NCBI RefSeq assembly: GCF_000019785.1 | Contig: NC_010524.1 | Span: 4,452,001 to 4,516,000 of the forward strand | From: Leptothrix cholodnii SP-6 | GTDB taxonomy: Bacteria > Pseudomonadota > Gammaproteobacteria > Burkholderiales > Burkholderiaceae_C | Length of the DNA: 64,000 bases | Direction: 5' to 3' | Shown here: positions 34,009-43,668 of the stretch, piece after piece | How the letters are laid out: every line of letters begins with the position of its first letter | How positions within the stretch are numbered: the first letter of the stretch is position 1 | Program-made: the position numbers and the translations under genes | The notes under the pieces: model-generated | Seen by the model: only the letters and a program-made list of their open reading frames with translations | Databases searched by the model: none | Told to the model about the DNA's origin: nothing

Positions 34009-35370
34009 TCACATCGATTTGTCCAGCCGGGCATAAAAAAAGCCGTCGCCAGCGACGCTGGCAACCTCCCCGGCCTGGGCCGGATTGTCGACGACACCCA
34101 GCAGATGACCGGGCGACGGCCTGGCGATCGCACCGGGTGTTCGTTGTAAAAACGCAGCAACCTGGCCCGAACCCTCGGCCCGGAACACCGAACACGTTGC
34201 GTAGACGAGACGCCCGCCCGGCTTGAGCAACCCCCAGAGGGCATCGAGCAGGCGCGACTGGGTGGCCGCCAGCGCCTTGATGTCGCTGGCGCGACGCAAC
34301 CAGCGCACGTCGGGGTGACGGCGCACGATGCCCGAGGCGCTGCAGGGCGCGTCGAGCAGGATCGCGTCGAACGGCTGCCCGTCCCACCAGCGCGACGGCT
34401 CGCCGGCATCGGCCACCGCCAGCGCGGCACGCAGGCCGACACGCTGCAGGGTCTGCTCGACGCGGGCCAGGCGGGTGGCATCGACATCGAGCGCCAGCAG
34501 GTCGAGTTCGGCCAGTTCGAGCAGATGGGCGGTCTTGCCACCCGGCGCGGCGCAGGCATCGAGCACGCGCGCACCCGGCGCCAACCGATCCGGCCCGCTG
34601 CCGATCAGCAGCGGCGCGGCCACCTGGGCCGACAGATCCTGCACCGACACCCGCCCGCGCTCGAACCCGGGCAAGGCCTGCACCGGCGCCGGCTTGTGCA
34701 GCACCAGCGCATGGCTCGACACGACCTGCGCCTCGATGCCGATGGCCGCCAGTTCGGCCCGGTAGCCCGCCGCGTCCGTCTGGCGCGCGTTGACGCGCAA
34801 GGCCATCGGCGCGTGCTGGTTGGCGGCGCCGAGCAGCGCCTGCCATTGTTTGGGCCAGTCGCGCTGCAATTGATCGATCCACCAGCGCGGGTGCTGATGG
34901 CGCACCACCGGATCGGCGGCCTCCCAGCGCGGCACGAGCGCGTCGCGCTCGCGCAGGAAACGTCGCAGCACCGCATTCACGAACGACGCGCTGGCCGGCG
35001 CCCGGACGTGTGCGCAGGCCACCGCCTGGTCGACCAGGGTGTGCGGTGCATAGGGCTGCGGCTCACGCGGCCAGAGCAGCGCGAGCGCGCTTAACAACAG
35101 CGAATGGACCGGCGGCGGCGGCATGCGCGCGGCCAGGTGCGCACGCGCCGCCTGCGCGCCGCCCAGGCAGCGCAGCACGTGGAAACTCAGGGCCTGGCAG
35201 CCCGGCCGGGCCGGCGCCGGACAGGCGGCGAGCGCCTCGTTCAGCGAATGGCCGGCCAGCACCAGCGCGACGGCGTCGGCGGTGTGGCCGAGCAGGCGAT
35301 GCAGAGGCAGGGACTGAGGTGACGGGGCGGCGCCGATCGGCGGCTGGGGGGCGGGTGGGGCAGGTTTCAC
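34009..35370 (-). CDS. rsmB: 16S rRNA (cytosine-967-C5)-methyltransferase (453 aa)
   Basis: SAM-dependent m5C967 methyltransferase. A NusB-like N-terminal domain (about 20-165) precedes the methyltransferase fold with ARVLDACAAPGGKTAHLLEL (268-287) and the two conserved Cys, Cys343 in LDAPCSASG and catalytic Cys393 in LVYATCSVF. Length is standard. It begins at a GTG at 35370 that lies 7 bases after a TAGACT hexamer with no Shine-Dalgarno. The extended 34009 end places it 166 bases upstream of DUF4390. Confidence 0.93.
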   Translation of the reverse strand: MKPAPPAPQPPIGAAPSPQSLPLHRLLGHTADAVALVLAGHSLNEALAACPAPARPGCQALSFHVLRCLGGAQAARAHLAARMPPPPVHSLLLSALALLWPREPQPYAPHTLVDQAVACAHVRAPASASFVNAVLRRFLRERDALVPRWEAADPVVRHQHPRWWIDQLQRDWPKQWQALLGAANQHAPMALRVNARQTDAAGYRAELAAIGIEAQVVSSHALVLHKPAPVQALPGFERGRVSVQDLSAQVAAPLLIGSGPDRLAPGARVLDACAAPGGKTAHLLELAELDLLALDVDATRLARVEQTLQRVGLRAALAVADAGEPSRWWDGQPFDAILLDAPCSASGIVRRHPDVRWLRRASDIKALAATQSRLLDALWGLLKPGGRLVYATCSVFRAEGSGQVAAFLQRTPGAIARPSPGHLLGVVDNPAQAGEVASVAGDGFFYARLDKSM

Positions 35371-35377
35371 GGCCGGC

Positions 35378-35383
35378 AGTCTA
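35378..35383 (-). promoter_or_regulatory. -10-like hexamer 7 bases before the rsmB GTG
   Basis: TAGACT on the minus strand is followed by GCCGGCC and the GTG start of rsmB. The spacing again leaves no room for a ribosome-binding site. Confidence 0.4.
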
Positions 35384-35397
35384 CGGCCGCGGCACCG

Positions 35398-36372
35398 CTA
35401 CCCGTGATCGGGCAACTGATTGAAGTGGCGCGCCAGCTCGGGCGGCATCGGCGTGTCGAGCAGGCCACAGGCCAGCCGCAGCGCTTCGGCGCCGTCCAGG
35501 CTCAGATCGACGCCGGGCTGGGCCGCCTCGACCCAGGCACGCGCCAGCATCGGACGGCGCATCCAGTCGAGCGTCTGCAGGGTGCGCAGCCCCTTCACCA
35601 GCGCGTCCGGAGCCGGCACCTGGCAAGCCGGCGGGTGCGGCGCTGGGCCCCAGACCGACAGCACCACCGCACGGTGCCAGGCCGCACCGGCGGCACCGAC
35701 CACGGCATGCGGGTCGGCCGCCGGCACCAGCCGCGCCAGATAGGCGCTGAGTCCGGCGATGGCCTGGCGCATGGCCAGCGGCAGGCCGGCGAGTTCGCCG
35801 GCGTCGCGGGCCCCGCCCCGATGCAGCGGCGCCGGGCCGTTGAAGCGATGCCGCACCAGCAGCAGCGCCAGCCGATCGAGCGGTCGCACGCGACCGTCGG
35901 CGCACATCACGCGGCGCACCGCCATCAGCAGGGCCTGACGCTCGGCCAGCGGCGACTCGGCGCACTGCGCGAGCACCGCCTCGAGGGCCGACAGGCGCGC
36001 GGCAGCCGGCAAGGTCTGCACCAGGCGGCGCCCCCCCTCGGCCGTCATGACGCCGTGGCATTCCTCGACAAAGGCCTGACGCTCGCGCGCGCTGCCGGGC
36101 GTGAGCAGCAAGGCCAGCAGCAGCGCGCGCTGCTCGCCCGGCCCGCGCATGCGCCGCAAGCGCGCCCACGCCTTCAATTCGACCTCGTCGAGCAGGCGGG
36201 GCGCCAGGTTTGCCGCGCGGCCGGCGGGCAGGCCCTGCCACTCGGCACGGGCCGGCCGCCCCGCGGCCGCGCCTTCGGCGAGCGGCACGGTGTCGGGGTC
36301 TGCTGGAGGAATCTCGGGTCGATGCATCACGCTGCCAAGGGGTACGGCGGAATCAGGGGTGCCGGGCGGCAT
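35398..36372 (-). CDS. Protein resembling the C-terminal region of LemA-associated M48 proteases (324 aa)
   Basis: Unnamed protein. Its central region, RRLVQTLPAAARLSALEAVL then LLMAVRRVMCADGRVRPLDR, resembles the TerB-like helical C-terminal part that I recall from large M48 metalloproteases encoded next to lemA. No HExxH motif and no membrane helix is present, and only about 95 bases separate it from lemA, so the protease half is absent rather than unread. The start is unsure: ATG 36372 is used, a TTG at 36384 and an ATG at 36327 are alternatives. The sequence is unusually rich in Ala, Leu and Arg. Confidence 0.65.
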   Translation of the reverse strand: MPPGTPDSAVPLGSVMHRPEIPPADPDTVPLAEGAAAGRPARAEWQGLPAGRAANLAPRLLDEVELKAWARLRRMRGPGEQRALLLALLLTPGSARERQAFVEECHGVMTAEGGRRLVQTLPAAARLSALEAVLAQCAESPLAERQALLMAVRRVMCADGRVRPLDRLALLLVRHRFNGPAPLHRGGARDAGELAGLPLAMRQAIAGLSAYLARLVPAADPHAVVGAAGAAWHRAVVLSVWGPAPHPPACQVPAPDALVKGLRTLQTLDWMRRPMLARAWVEAAQPGVDLSLDGAEALRLACGLLDTPMPPELARHFNQLPDHG

Positions 36373-36467
36373 CAGGTCGGGCAATTCGTGTGGGGCCGAT
36401 CGTCCGCGCGCGGCCCGAGCTTGTCCAGCCGCAAGTTGTATCGTGCATCGGGCCGGCGCCGGCCGCC

Positions 36468-37028
36468 TCAGATCGGCGGGAACTCGGGCGCGGCATGGAA
36501 GCCGAACAGGCCGGCCACCAGCGTGGTCGGAAACAGGGCCACCGCGCGGTTGTATTCGTCGGCCGACTGGTTGTAGACCAGCCGCGAAAAGGCGATCTGC
36601 TCCTGCAGCGCATCACGCTGGCGCAGCAGGTCGCTGACGACCGGGTCGGGGCCGATGCCGGACGTGAGGTCCTGCAGGGCGTGGCCGAGCTCGTCGAGCG
36701 CGGCCACCAGCACCTCCTCGGCAATCGCCAGCTGCTGCAGCACGTCGCCGCGCAGGGGGCGCTGCTGGACGTTGTCGCTGGCGCGACCGGCCTGGCTGGC
36801 GGACGTCAGCGTGGCTTCGATCAGCGCTTCATCCTGCGGCTCGGTGATGCGGGTGCGCGAGACCTCGGCCAGCGTCAACGCCACGGCATGGCGCTGCCGC
36901 AGCTGGCTGGCCAGCGGCGCAAACGCCGTGCGCATGCTGTTGCGCAGGCGCACCAGGCGGTTGTAGGCGCCGAGTGTCCACAGACCCAGGATCGTCGCCA
37001 GGACGATCAGCACGAGACGCGATGGCAA
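36468..37028 (-). CDS. lemA: LemA family protein (186 aa)
   Basis: Membrane-anchored helical protein of the LemA family. One N-terminal membrane helix (about 4-20) is followed by YNRLVRLRNSMRTAFAPLAS, which matches the LemA N-x-L-V motif, and by LVYNQSADEYNRAVALFPTT near the C-terminus, the conserved N-x-x-V/A-x-x-YN-x-x-V signature. Family members are often partnered with a membrane M48 peptidase; here the downstream partner lacks the catalytic part. Function of LemA itself is poorly known. Confidence 0.88.
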   Translation of the reverse strand: MPSRLVLIVLATILGLWTLGAYNRLVRLRNSMRTAFAPLASQLRQRHAVALTLAEVSRTRITEPQDEALIEATLTSASQAGRASDNVQQRPLRGDVLQQLAIAEEVLVAALDELGHALQDLTSGIGPDPVVSDLLRQRDALQEQIAFSRLVYNQSADEYNRAVALFPTTLVAGLFGFHAAPEFPPI

Positions 37029-37058
37029 ACCCGCTGCTCCGATCCGACGCGGCGCAGC

Positions 37059-37766
37059 TCAGCGCCCGCCCAGCCACGCGGCATGGCCGGCGTGCCTGAG
37101 TTCGCAGGCCGGGCAGTGGCCGCAACCGTGACCCCAGGCGTGGCGCTGGCCGCGCTCGCCGAGGTAGCAGGTGTGGGTGTGTTCGGTGATCAGCTCGACC
37201 AGCGGGGCACCGCCGAGGTCTTCGGCCAGCGTCCAGGTCTGCGCCTTGGTCAGGAACATCAGCGGCGTCTCGATCGTCATCGGCGCGGCCAGGCCGAGCG
37301 AGAGCGCCACCTGCAGCGCCTTGAGCGTGTTGTCGCGGCAGTCGGGATAGCCGGAGTAGTCGGTCTCGCACATGCCACCCACCAGCACGCTGGCGCTGCG
37401 CCGATAGGCCAGCGTGGCCGCCATGCCGAGGAACAGCAGGTTGCGGCCGGGCACGAAGGTGTTGGGCAGACCGTTGGCCTGCAGCTCGATCTCGCGCTCG
37501 GTGGTGAGCGCGGTGTCGGAGATCTGCGCCAGCAGTGACAGGTCGAGCAGGTGATCGGCGCCGAGCCGCTCGGCCCAGTCCGGGAACTGCTCGCGCAGCT
37601 GCGCCAGCACGGTCAGCCGGCAGTCGAGTTCGATGCGGTGGCGCTGGCCGTAGTCGAACGCCAGCGTCTCGACATGGGCGAAACGTGTCAGCGCCCAGGC
37701 CAGGCAGGTGGTCGAGTCCTGCCCACCCGAAAACAGCACGAGCGCAGTGCGCGAATCGCGGTTCAT
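37059..37766 (-). CDS. queC: 7-cyano-7-deazaguanine synthase (235 aa)
   Basis: ATP-dependent enzyme converting 7-carboxy-7-deazaguanine to preQ0 in queuosine synthesis. The PP-loop [16 protein letters not shown] (11-26) is intact, [10 protein letters not shown] follows, and the C-terminus carries the zinc-type Cys set in [18 protein letters not shown]. Length is standard. No other queuosine genes are adjacent. It lies between lemA and proA on the same strand. Confidence 0.95.
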   Translation of the reverse strand: MNRDSRTALVLFSGGQDSTTCLAWALTRFAHVETLAFDYGQRHRIELDCRLTVLAQLREQFPDWAERLGADHLLDLSLLAQISDTALTTEREIELQANGLPNTFVPGRNLLFLGMAATLAYRRSASVLVGGMCETDYSGYPDCRDNTLKALQVALSLGLAAPMTIETPLMFLTKAQTWTLAEDLGGAPLVELITEHTHTCYLGERGQRHAWGHGCGHCPACELRHAGHAAWLGGR

Positions 37767-37782
37767 GGCGACTCCCCGGCGC

Positions 37783-39063
37783 TCAGCCGCGCACCTCGCC
37801 CTGGCCGAGCACGATGTATTTCAGCGAGGTCAGCCCCTCCAGCCCGACCGGGCCGCGGGCGTGGAACTTGTCGGTGCTGATGCCGATCTCGGCGCCCAGG
37901 CCGTATTCGAAGCCGTCGGCGAAGCGGGTGCTGGCGTTGACCATCACGCTGGCCGAATCGACCTCGCGCAGGAAGCGCATCGCGTTCGGGTGGCTGGTGG
38001 TCAGGATCGCCTCGGTGTGGTGCGAGCTGTAGCGGTTGATGTGGGCGATCGCGTCATCGAGCGAATCGACCAGCTTGATGCTGATGATCGGGGCCAGGTA
38101 TTCCTCGGACCAGTCGGCCTCGGTGGCGTCGACCAGCTTGGCACCCGGCACGGCGGACAGGATGGCCTTGGCGCGCGGGCCGCAGCGCATCTCGACACCC
38201 TTGGCCGCAAAGATCGCGCCGATGCGTGGCAGAAAGGCCTGTGCCTGCTCGACGTGCACCAGCAGCGACTCGGTGGCGTTGCAGGGGCTGTACTTCTGCG
38301 TCTTGGCGTTGTCGGTGACGACCAGCGCCTGCTCGATGTCGACCTGGGCGTCGATGTAGGTGTGGCAGTTGCCGTCGAGGTGCTTGATCACGGGCACCTT
38401 GGCTTCGGCGCTGATGCGCTCGATCAGGCCCTTGCCGCCGCGCGGGATGATCACGTCGACGTACTCGGGCATCGCGATCAGGCGGCCGACGGCGGCGCGG
38501 TCGGTGGTCTCGACCAGCTGCACCGCTTCGGCCGGCAGGCCGGCGTCGGTCAGCGCGGCCTGCACCAGCTTCCAGAGCGCCAGGTTGGAGTGCAGCGCCT
38601 CGGAGCCACCACGCAGGATGGCCGCATTGCCGCTCTTGATGGCGAGCGAGGCGGCCTCGATGGTGACGTTGGGCCGGCTCTCGTAGATCATGCCGAAGAC
38701 ACCCAGCGGCACGCGCATCTGGCCCACGCTGATGCCGCTCGGGCGCTGGCGCAGGTGCAGGATCTCGCCGATCGGGTCGGGCATCGCGGCGAGCTGCTCG
38801 CAGCCTTCGGCGACGGTGGCGATGGCCTTGGCGTCGAGCTTGAGGCGGTCGAGCATCGGGCCGGCCAGGCCGGCGGCCTCGGCGGCGGCGAGGTCACGCG
38901 CGTTGGCTTCGGCCAGCGCCGGGCCGGCTTCGCGCAGGCGGCGCGCCAGCGCCAGCAGGGCGCGGTTCTTGGCGGCGGTGGTGGCCGCGGCCATGCGGGC
39001 CGAGGCGCTGCGCGCGGCAGCGCCGACGTGGGCCATGTAGGCGGAAATGTCGAGCACGTTCAT
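37783..39063 (-). CDS. proA: Glutamate-5-semialdehyde dehydrogenase (gamma-glutamyl phosphate reductase) (426 aa)
   Basis: NADPH enzyme of proline biosynthesis. The active-site Cys lies in the [10 protein letters not shown] block (about residue 263), with [18 protein letters not shown] and [12 protein letters not shown] as further ProA hallmarks, ending [20 protein letters not shown]. Length is normal. The ATG at 39063 is 6 bases after a GACAAT hexamer and has no Shine-Dalgarno. proB is not adjacent. Confidence 0.95.
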   Translation of the reverse strand: MNVLDISAYMAHVGAAARSASARMAAATTAAKNRALLALARRLREAGPALAEANARDLAAAEAAGLAGPMLDRLKLDAKAIATVAEGCEQLAAMPDPIGEILHLRQRPSGISVGQMRVPLGVFGMIYESRPNVTIEAASLAIKSGNAAILRGGSEALHSNLALWKLVQAALTDAGLPAEAVQLVETTDRAAVGRLIAMPEYVDVIIPRGGKGLIERISAEAKVPVIKHLDGNCHTYIDAQVDIEQALVVTDNAKTQKYSPCNATESLLVHVEQAQAFLPRIGAIFAAKGVEMRCGPRAKAILSAVPGAKLVDATEADWSEEYLAPIISIKLVDSLDDAIAHINRYSSHHTEAILTTSHPNAMRFLREVDSASVMVNASTRFADGFEYGLGAEIGISTDKFHARGPVGLEGLTSLKYIVLGQGEVRG

Positions 39064-39069
39064 GCCCGA

Positions 39070-39075
39070 ATTGTC
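39070..39075 (-). promoter_or_regulatory. -10-like hexamer 6 bases before proA
   Basis: GACAAT on the minus strand, then TCGGGC, then the proA ATG. It lies directly after the galE hairpin, consistent with proA having its own promoter. Confidence 0.45.
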
Positions 39076-39084
39076 GCAGAGCAA

Positions 39085-39099
39085 CCCCGCGCTGCGGGG
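39085..39099 (-). terminator. GC hairpin after galE
   Basis: CCCCGC, loop GCT, GCGGGG forms a perfect 6-base stem 10 bases after the galE stop; on the minus strand it is followed by TTGCTC. It is short of a full U-tract, so termination is probable but not certain. Confidence 0.5.
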
Positions 39100-39108
39100 C
39101 ATGCGGGA

Positions 39109-40149
39109 TCAGGCCGACAGCGACTGCCCGACCACCGGCGCGTAGCCCTGCGGGTTGCGCGATTGCCAGCGCCAGCTGTCGGCGCACATCGCGTCGAGAC
39201 CGAGTTCGGCCTGCCAGCCCAGCAGCTCACGCGCCAGGGCCGGGTCGGCATAGCAGGAGGCCACGTCACCCGGGCGCCGGGCGACCGTCTTGAACGGCAC
39301 GGCACGGCCGCTGGCGCGCTCGAAGGCGCGGATCACGTCGAGCACGCTGTAGCCCTGGCCGGTGCCGAGGTTGACGGTGAGCGACTGCTTGCGCTCCAGC
39401 AGATGGCGCACGGCGGCAACATGGCCGGCCGCGAGGTCGACCACGTGGATGTAATCGCGCACGCCGGTGCCGTCGGGGGTGTCGTAGTCGTTGCCGTAGA
39501 CCTGCAGGAACGGCCGCTTGCCCACCGCCACCTGCGCCACGTAAGGCATCAGGTTGTTCGGGATGCCGCGCGGGTCTTCGCCGATCAGGCCACTCGAATG
39601 TGCGCCCACCGGATTGAAATAGCGCAGGTAGGCGATCTTCCAGCGCGAGTCGCAGCGCTCGAGTTCACGCAGCAGCTGTTCGCCCATCAGCTTGGTCAGG
39701 CCGTAGGGATTGGTCGCCGACAGGGCCGAGTCCTCGCGGATCGGCAGGGTTTCGGGCTGGCCGTAGACCGTCGCCGACGAACTGAAGACGAGCGAGAACA
39801 CGTCCTGCGCGGCCATCGCCTGGCCCACGCTGACCAGCCCGCCGAGGTTGTTGCGGAAATACTCGAGCGGCTGTTCGGCCGACTCGCCCACCGCCTTGTG
39901 CGCGGCGAAATGCACCACCGCCTGCACGCCGTGCGCGGCGATGATGCGCTCCATGGCCGCGGTGTCGTTGACGTCGGCCTCCTCGAACGCCGGGGCCTCG
40001 CCCAGCAGACCGGCCAGGCGATCCAGGACCTGCGGGGAGCTGTTGGCGAAGTTGTCCACCCCCAGGACACGGTAGCCCGCCTTGTGCAGGGCGAGCCAGG
40101 TGTGCGAGCCGATGTAGCCGGTGGCGCCAGTGAGGAGGACAGTGGTCAT
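39109..40149 (-). CDS. galE: UDP-glucose 4-epimerase (346 aa)
   Basis: NAD-dependent extended SDR interconverting UDP-glucose and UDP-galactose for surface polysaccharides. MTTVLLTGATGYIGSHTWLA carries the Rossmann GxxGxxG, SSSATVYGQPETLPI the catalytic Ser/Thr region and NPYGLTKLMGE the Tyr/Lys pair; GVRDYIHVVDLAAGHVAA and NLGTGQGYSVLDVI are GalE-type. The upstream in-frame extension to 40251 lacks homology, so ATG 40149 is used. It is divergent from ubiJ. Confidence 0.94.
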   Translation of the reverse strand: MTTVLLTGATGYIGSHTWLALHKAGYRVLGVDNFANSSPQVLDRLAGLLGEAPAFEEADVNDTAAMERIIAAHGVQAVVHFAAHKAVGESAEQPLEYFRNNLGGLVSVGQAMAAQDVFSLVFSSSATVYGQPETLPIREDSALSATNPYGLTKLMGEQLLRELERCDSRWKIAYLRYFNPVGAHSSGLIGEDPRGIPNNLMPYVAQVAVGKRPFLQVYGNDYDTPDGTGVRDYIHVVDLAAGHVAAVRHLLERKQSLTVNLGTGQGYSVLDVIRAFERASGRAVPFKTVARRPGDVASCYADPALARELLGWQAELGLDAMCADSWRWQSRNPQGYAPVVGQSLSA

Positions 40150-40273
40150 GGTGTGCGCTTCCGCTGAAGCAAGGCCGACCACGAATGCGGACCGGTCACC
40201 CTGCTCTGAACATTCTGGCAAAGCAGGTCGGCGTCGAGCCCGGTGCGACATCGAGCATTCGTGAACTGCCTCC

Positions 40274-40279
40274 TACAAT
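40274..40279 (+). promoter_or_regulatory. -10-like hexamer 6 bases before ubiJ
   Basis: TACAAT, then CGCCAG, then the ubiJ ATG. The predicted transcription start falls on the start codon itself. Confidence 0.5.
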
Positions 40280-40285
40280 CGCCAG

Positions 40286-40804
40286 ATGTTTCAAGCGCTG
40301 CTCGAACCGCTGGGGCGCGAAGCCCTCGCGCGGCTCACCCTCCTGCTCAATCACGTGATCTCGGCCGAGCCCGAAGCCATGCGCCGTCTGGTCGGCCAGG
40401 CCGGCGGCAGCATCGGCATCGAATGGCAACGCTGGCCGGCCCTGCTGCCACCGCCGCCGCCCGCGGCCTGGCGCATCACGCCCGCCGGCCTGCTCGAGCT
40501 GGACGACGGCAGCGTCGCGCCCGCCAGCGGTGCCGCGCTGCTGGTCGGCCTGGATCACCAGGCGCTGTTCGGCTGGCTGCTCGGCGGTGCGCGTGGCCGC
40601 CCGCCGATGGATGTTCATGGCGACGTGGCCCTGGCCGCCGAGGTGAGCTGGCTGGCCGAGAACCTGCGCTGGGACATCGAGGACGACCTCGCCCGCGTGA
40701 TCGGCGATGCGCCGGCACACCAGCTGGCGCAGGTCGGCCGCGCCATCGCGCAGGGCGTGCAGGCCCTGGTGCAGCGCGTGCGCCCGGCGGCACCCGACGC
40801 GTGA
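40286..40804 (+). CDS. ubiJ: Ubiquinone biosynthesis accessory factor UbiJ, SCP2-like (172 aa)
   Basis: Lipid-binding accessory protein of the Ubi complex. The N-terminal half has an SCP2-like pattern (ITPAGLLELDDGSVAPASGA, LLVGLDHQALFGWLLGG), and the C-terminal half is the charged helical part (VSWLAENLRWDIEDDLARVI) typical of UbiJ. It lies 54 bases upstream of ubiB on the same strand, which supports the call. ubiE, usually adjacent in enterobacteria, is not present here. Confidence 0.85.
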   Translation: MFQALLEPLGREALARLTLLLNHVISAEPEAMRRLVGQAGGSIGIEWQRWPALLPPPPPAAWRITPAGLLELDDGSVAPASGAALLVGLDHQALFGWLLGGARGRPPMDVHGDVALAAEVSWLAENLRWDIEDDLARVIGDAPAHQLAQVGRAIAQGVQALVQRVRPAAPDA

Positions 40805-40858
40805 GCACCCGCTCAGCGCGCCCGGCGGCATCGCCGGCCCGACCCCGAGCCTGACGCC

Positions 40859-42427
40859 ATGAAAAACTGGCCTCGACTGGCGTTCATCGCCTGGGTGCTG
40901 CTGCGCCAGGGCATGGATCAGCTCGTGCTGAGCCACATGCCGCACGCCAGCCTGCGACTGCTCGCGCGGCTGATGTCGATCGGCCGCACCCACCACGAAC
41001 CACGCGGTGTGCGACTGCGCATGGCGCTCGAGCGCCTCGGGCCGATCTTCGTCAAGTTCGGCCAGGTGCTCTCGACCCGCCGCGACCTGATCCCGCACGA
41101 CATCGCCAACGAACTGGCCAAGCTGCAGGACCGCGTGCCGCCGTTCCCGAGCGACGTCTCGCGCGCGGCCGTCGTGCAATCGCTGGGCCGGCCGATCGAG
41201 GAGGTGTTCGCCAGCTTCGACGCCGACCCGGTGGCCAGCGCGTCGATCGCGCAGGTTCACTTCGGCGTGCTGCACGACGGCCGCGAAGTCGCCGTCAAGG
41301 TGCTGCGCCCGAACGTGCTGAACATCATCGAGGCCGACCTGGCGCTGCTGCGCGTGGCCGCGGCCTGGCTCGAGCGGCTGTCGCCCGACGGCCGCCGGCT
41401 GCGTCCGCGCGAGGTGGTGGCCGAGTTCGACAACTACCTGCACGACGAGCTCGACCTCGGCCGCGAGGCCGCCAACGCCGCCCAGCTGCGCCGCAACATG
41501 GGCGGGCTCGACCTGATCATGCTGCCCGAGATGATCTGGGACCTCTCGAGCGCCGAGGTGCTGGTGATGGAGCGCATGCACGGCGTGCCGATCAGCCAGA
41601 TCGAGACCCTGCGTGCCGCCGGCATCGACATCCCCAAGCTGGCCCGCGACGGCGTGACGATCTTCTTCACGCAGGTCTTCCGCGACGGTTTCTTCCATGC
41701 CGACATGCACCCCGGCAACATCATGGTGTCGACCGCGCCGGCCACCTTCGGGCGCTACATCGCGCTCGATTTCGGCATCGTCGGCACGCTCGATTCGCGC
41801 GACAAGGAATACCTGGCGCAGAACTTCCTGGCCTTCTTCCGGCGCGACTACCGGCGCGTCGCCGAGCTGCACATCGAGTCCGGCTGGGTGCCGGCCAGCA
41901 CCCGGGTCGACGAACTCGAGGGCGCGGTGCGCGCGGTCTGCGAGCCGCATTTCGACCGCCCGTTGAAGGACATCTCGCTCGGCCAGGTGCTGCTGCGGCT
42001 GTTCCAGACCTCGCGGCGCTTCAACGTCGAGATCCAGCCGCAGCTGGTGCTGCTGCAGAAGACGCTGCTCAACGTCGAGGGGCTGGGCCGCCAGCTCGAC
42101 CCCGAGCTCGACCTCTGGCAGACCGCCAAGCCCTTCCTCGAACGCTGGATGAACGAGCAGGTCGGCTGGCGCGCGCTGCTAGGCTCGATCAAGGACGAGG
42201 CGCCGCGCTACGCCAAGCTGCTGCCCGAACTGCCGCGCCTGCTGCACGATGCACTGCAGGCCCACGCCCGGCCGCAGCGCCCGTCCGACGAACTGCTGCT
42301 GGCGCTGCTGCATGAACAACGGCGCACCAACCGGCTGCTGCTGACGGTGTTCTATCTGATCGGCGGCTTCGTCGCGGGCGGCCTGTTTGCCCACTGGATC
42401 CTGCCCGGGCTGCTGCACCTGTTGTAA
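40859..42427 (+). CDS. ubiB: UbiB-type atypical kinase/ATPase (522 aa)
   Basis: ABC1/ADCK-family protein needed for ubiquinone synthesis. [20 protein letters not shown] is the KxGQ motif characteristic of the family, [20 protein letters not shown] carries the A-rich loop and catalytic Lys, and [11 protein letters not shown] with [11 protein letters not shown] supplies the kinase-like catalytic and DFG segments. One or two C-terminal membrane helices ([20 protein letters not shown]) anchor it. Length fits UbiB. It is paired with ubiJ. Confidence 0.95.
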   Translation: MKNWPRLAFIAWVLLRQGMDQLVLSHMPHASLRLLARLMSIGRTHHEPRGVRLRMALERLGPIFVKFGQVLSTRRDLIPHDIANELAKLQDRVPPFPSDVSRAAVVQSLGRPIEEVFASFDADPVASASIAQVHFGVLHDGREVAVKVLRPNVLNIIEADLALLRVAAAWLERLSPDGRRLRPREVVAEFDNYLHDELDLGREAANAAQLRRNMGGLDLIMLPEMIWDLSSAEVLVMERMHGVPISQIETLRAAGIDIPKLARDGVTIFFTQVFRDGFFHADMHPGNIMVSTAPATFGRYIALDFGIVGTLDSRDKEYLAQNFLAFFRRDYRRVAELHIESGWVPASTRVDELEGAVRAVCEPHFDRPLKDISLGQVLLRLFQTSRRFNVEIQPQLVLLQKTLLNVEGLGRQLDPELDLWQTAKPFLERWMNEQVGWRALLGSIKDEAPRYAKLLPELPRLLHDALQAHARPQRPSDELLLALLHEQRRTNRLLLTVFYLIGGFVAGGLFAHWILPGLLHLL

Positions 42428-42508
42428 GCGACCGCTCGCACACTTGTGCACTGCCGCATGCGGCCACCCGATCTGCGCGGGCCGCAGCACCAAGGCAGCG
42501 CTGGCACC

Positions 42509-42514
42509 TATAAT
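42509..42514 (+). promoter_or_regulatory. -10 element upstream of the fmdB-like gene
   Basis: A perfect TATAAT lies 31 bases before the ATG at 42546, giving a leader of about 25 bases. The -35 region has no clear match. It probably drives the fmdB-DUF502-aspS run. Confidence 0.6.
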
Positions 42515-42545
42515 TTCGCGTTTTGAATCAACGGTTTAGCCTTCC

Positions 42546-42872
42546 ATGCCGATTTACGCTTACCGCTGCAGCGCGTGTGGACATGCCAAAGACGTGCTGC
42601 AGAAGATCTCCGACCCGGTGCTGAGCACCTGCCCGGCCTGCGGCGCAGAGTCTTTTTCGAAACAGCTGAGCGCGCCGGGCTTCCAGCTCAAGGGCTCGGG
42701 CTGGTACGCCACCGACTTCCGCAACGGCGGTGCCGCCACCACGGGTGCGGCGGCGGCGGCCACCGCGTCCGACAGCAGCGCAGCCGCGCCGGCCGGCGAC
42801 GCCGCCAGCCCGGCCTCCGGCTCCGCCACCTCGCCGCCAGCGGCTTGCGGCGGCTCGTGCGCCTGCCACTGA
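42546..42872 (+). CDS. FmdB-family zinc-ribbon protein (108 aa)
   Basis: Small predicted regulator or zinc-ribbon protein of unknown role. MPIYAYRCSACGHAKDVLQK and DPVLSTCPACGAESFSKQLS give two CxxC knuckles (Cys8/Cys11 and Cys27/Cys30), followed by GFQLKGSGWYATDFRNG, all typical of the FmdB group. The C-terminal third is low-complexity Ala/Ser ending in a Cys-rich CGGSCACH that could bind metal. It precedes the DUF502 gene and aspS. Confidence 0.88.
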   Translation: MPIYAYRCSACGHAKDVLQKISDPVLSTCPACGAESFSKQLSAPGFQLKGSGWYATDFRNGGAATTGAAAAATASDSSAAAPAGDAASPASGSATSPPAACGGSCACH

Positions 42873-42915
42873 TGCACCGGCACCGCCCCTCCCCTCCAAC
42901 ACGCGTCAGAGTCCA

Positions 42916-43575
42916 GTGAAGAAATACATCATCGCGGGCCTGCTCGTCTGGCTGCCCCTGGCGATCACGATCTGGGTGCTCGCCTGGGTGGTCGGCCTGC
43001 TCGACGGCGTCTTCCAGGCGCTGCTGGCACTGGCCGGTGCGGTGCTGCCGGCCGGCGCCGGCGAGGCGCTCGACCGCCTCGCCCACGTGCCCGGCCTGGG
43101 CGTGCTGCTGCTGGTGCTGACAATGCTGCTGACGGGCATGTTCGTCGCCAACTTCGTCGGCCAGTGGTGGCTGCGCCAGTGGGACCGCATCCTCGGCCAG
43201 ATCCCGATCGTCAAGTCGATCTACAACTCGGTCAAGCAGGTTTCCGACACGCTGTTCTCGAGCAGCGGGCAGGCCTTCCGCGAAGCCGTGCTGGTGCAGT
43301 ACCCGCGCCAGGGCATCTGGACGATCGCCTTCGTGACCGGCAAGCCCGGCGGCGAAGTGGCCGCTCACCTGAGCGACGACTTCGTCAGCCTCTACGTGCC
43401 GACGACGCCCAATCCGACCTCGGGCTTCTTCCTGATGGCCCCGCGCGCCGACGTGCGCGTGCTGGCCATGAGCGTCGACGAGGCGCTGAAGTACATCATC
43501 TCGATGGGCGTGGTCGGCCCCGACGGCAACGGCAGCCCGTCGATCCAGCCGATCCCGGCGCCGGTGCAGAACTGA
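42916..43575 (+). CDS. DUF502 inner-membrane protein (219 aa)
   Basis: Membrane protein of unknown function. VKKYIIAGLLVWLPLAITIW starts the first membrane helix; a second lies near 55-80 (LGVLLLVLTMLLTGMFVANF). GQIPIVKSIYNSVKQVSDTL and FVSLYVPTTPNPTSGFFLMA are the conserved DUF502 blocks. The GTG start at 42916 is the first that gives the standard N-terminus. Location between fmdB and aspS is a conserved betaproteobacterial order. Confidence 0.9.
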   Translation: MKKYIIAGLLVWLPLAITIWVLAWVVGLLDGVFQALLALAGAVLPAGAGEALDRLAHVPGLGVLLLVLTMLLTGMFVANFVGQWWLRQWDRILGQIPIVKSIYNSVKQVSDTLFSSSGQAFREAVLVQYPRQGIWTIAFVTGKPGGEVAAHLSDDFVSLYVPTTPNPTSGFFLMAPRADVRVLAMSVDEALKYIISMGVVGPDGNGSPSIQPIPAPVQN

Positions 43576-43668
43576 CCGGCCGTCCGACCCCCCTCACAAC
43601 CCCAGACGGGGCCGCCTCGCGGGCCACATCGCGCCAGGCAGGCCACCCCGCTTTCCCGGAGATTTCCC

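Noticed and set aside
40196..41950. Long minus-strand frame opposite ubiJ and ubiB.
   Set aside because: His/Arg/Gln-rich antisense shadow; ubiB motifs are unambiguous on the plus strand.
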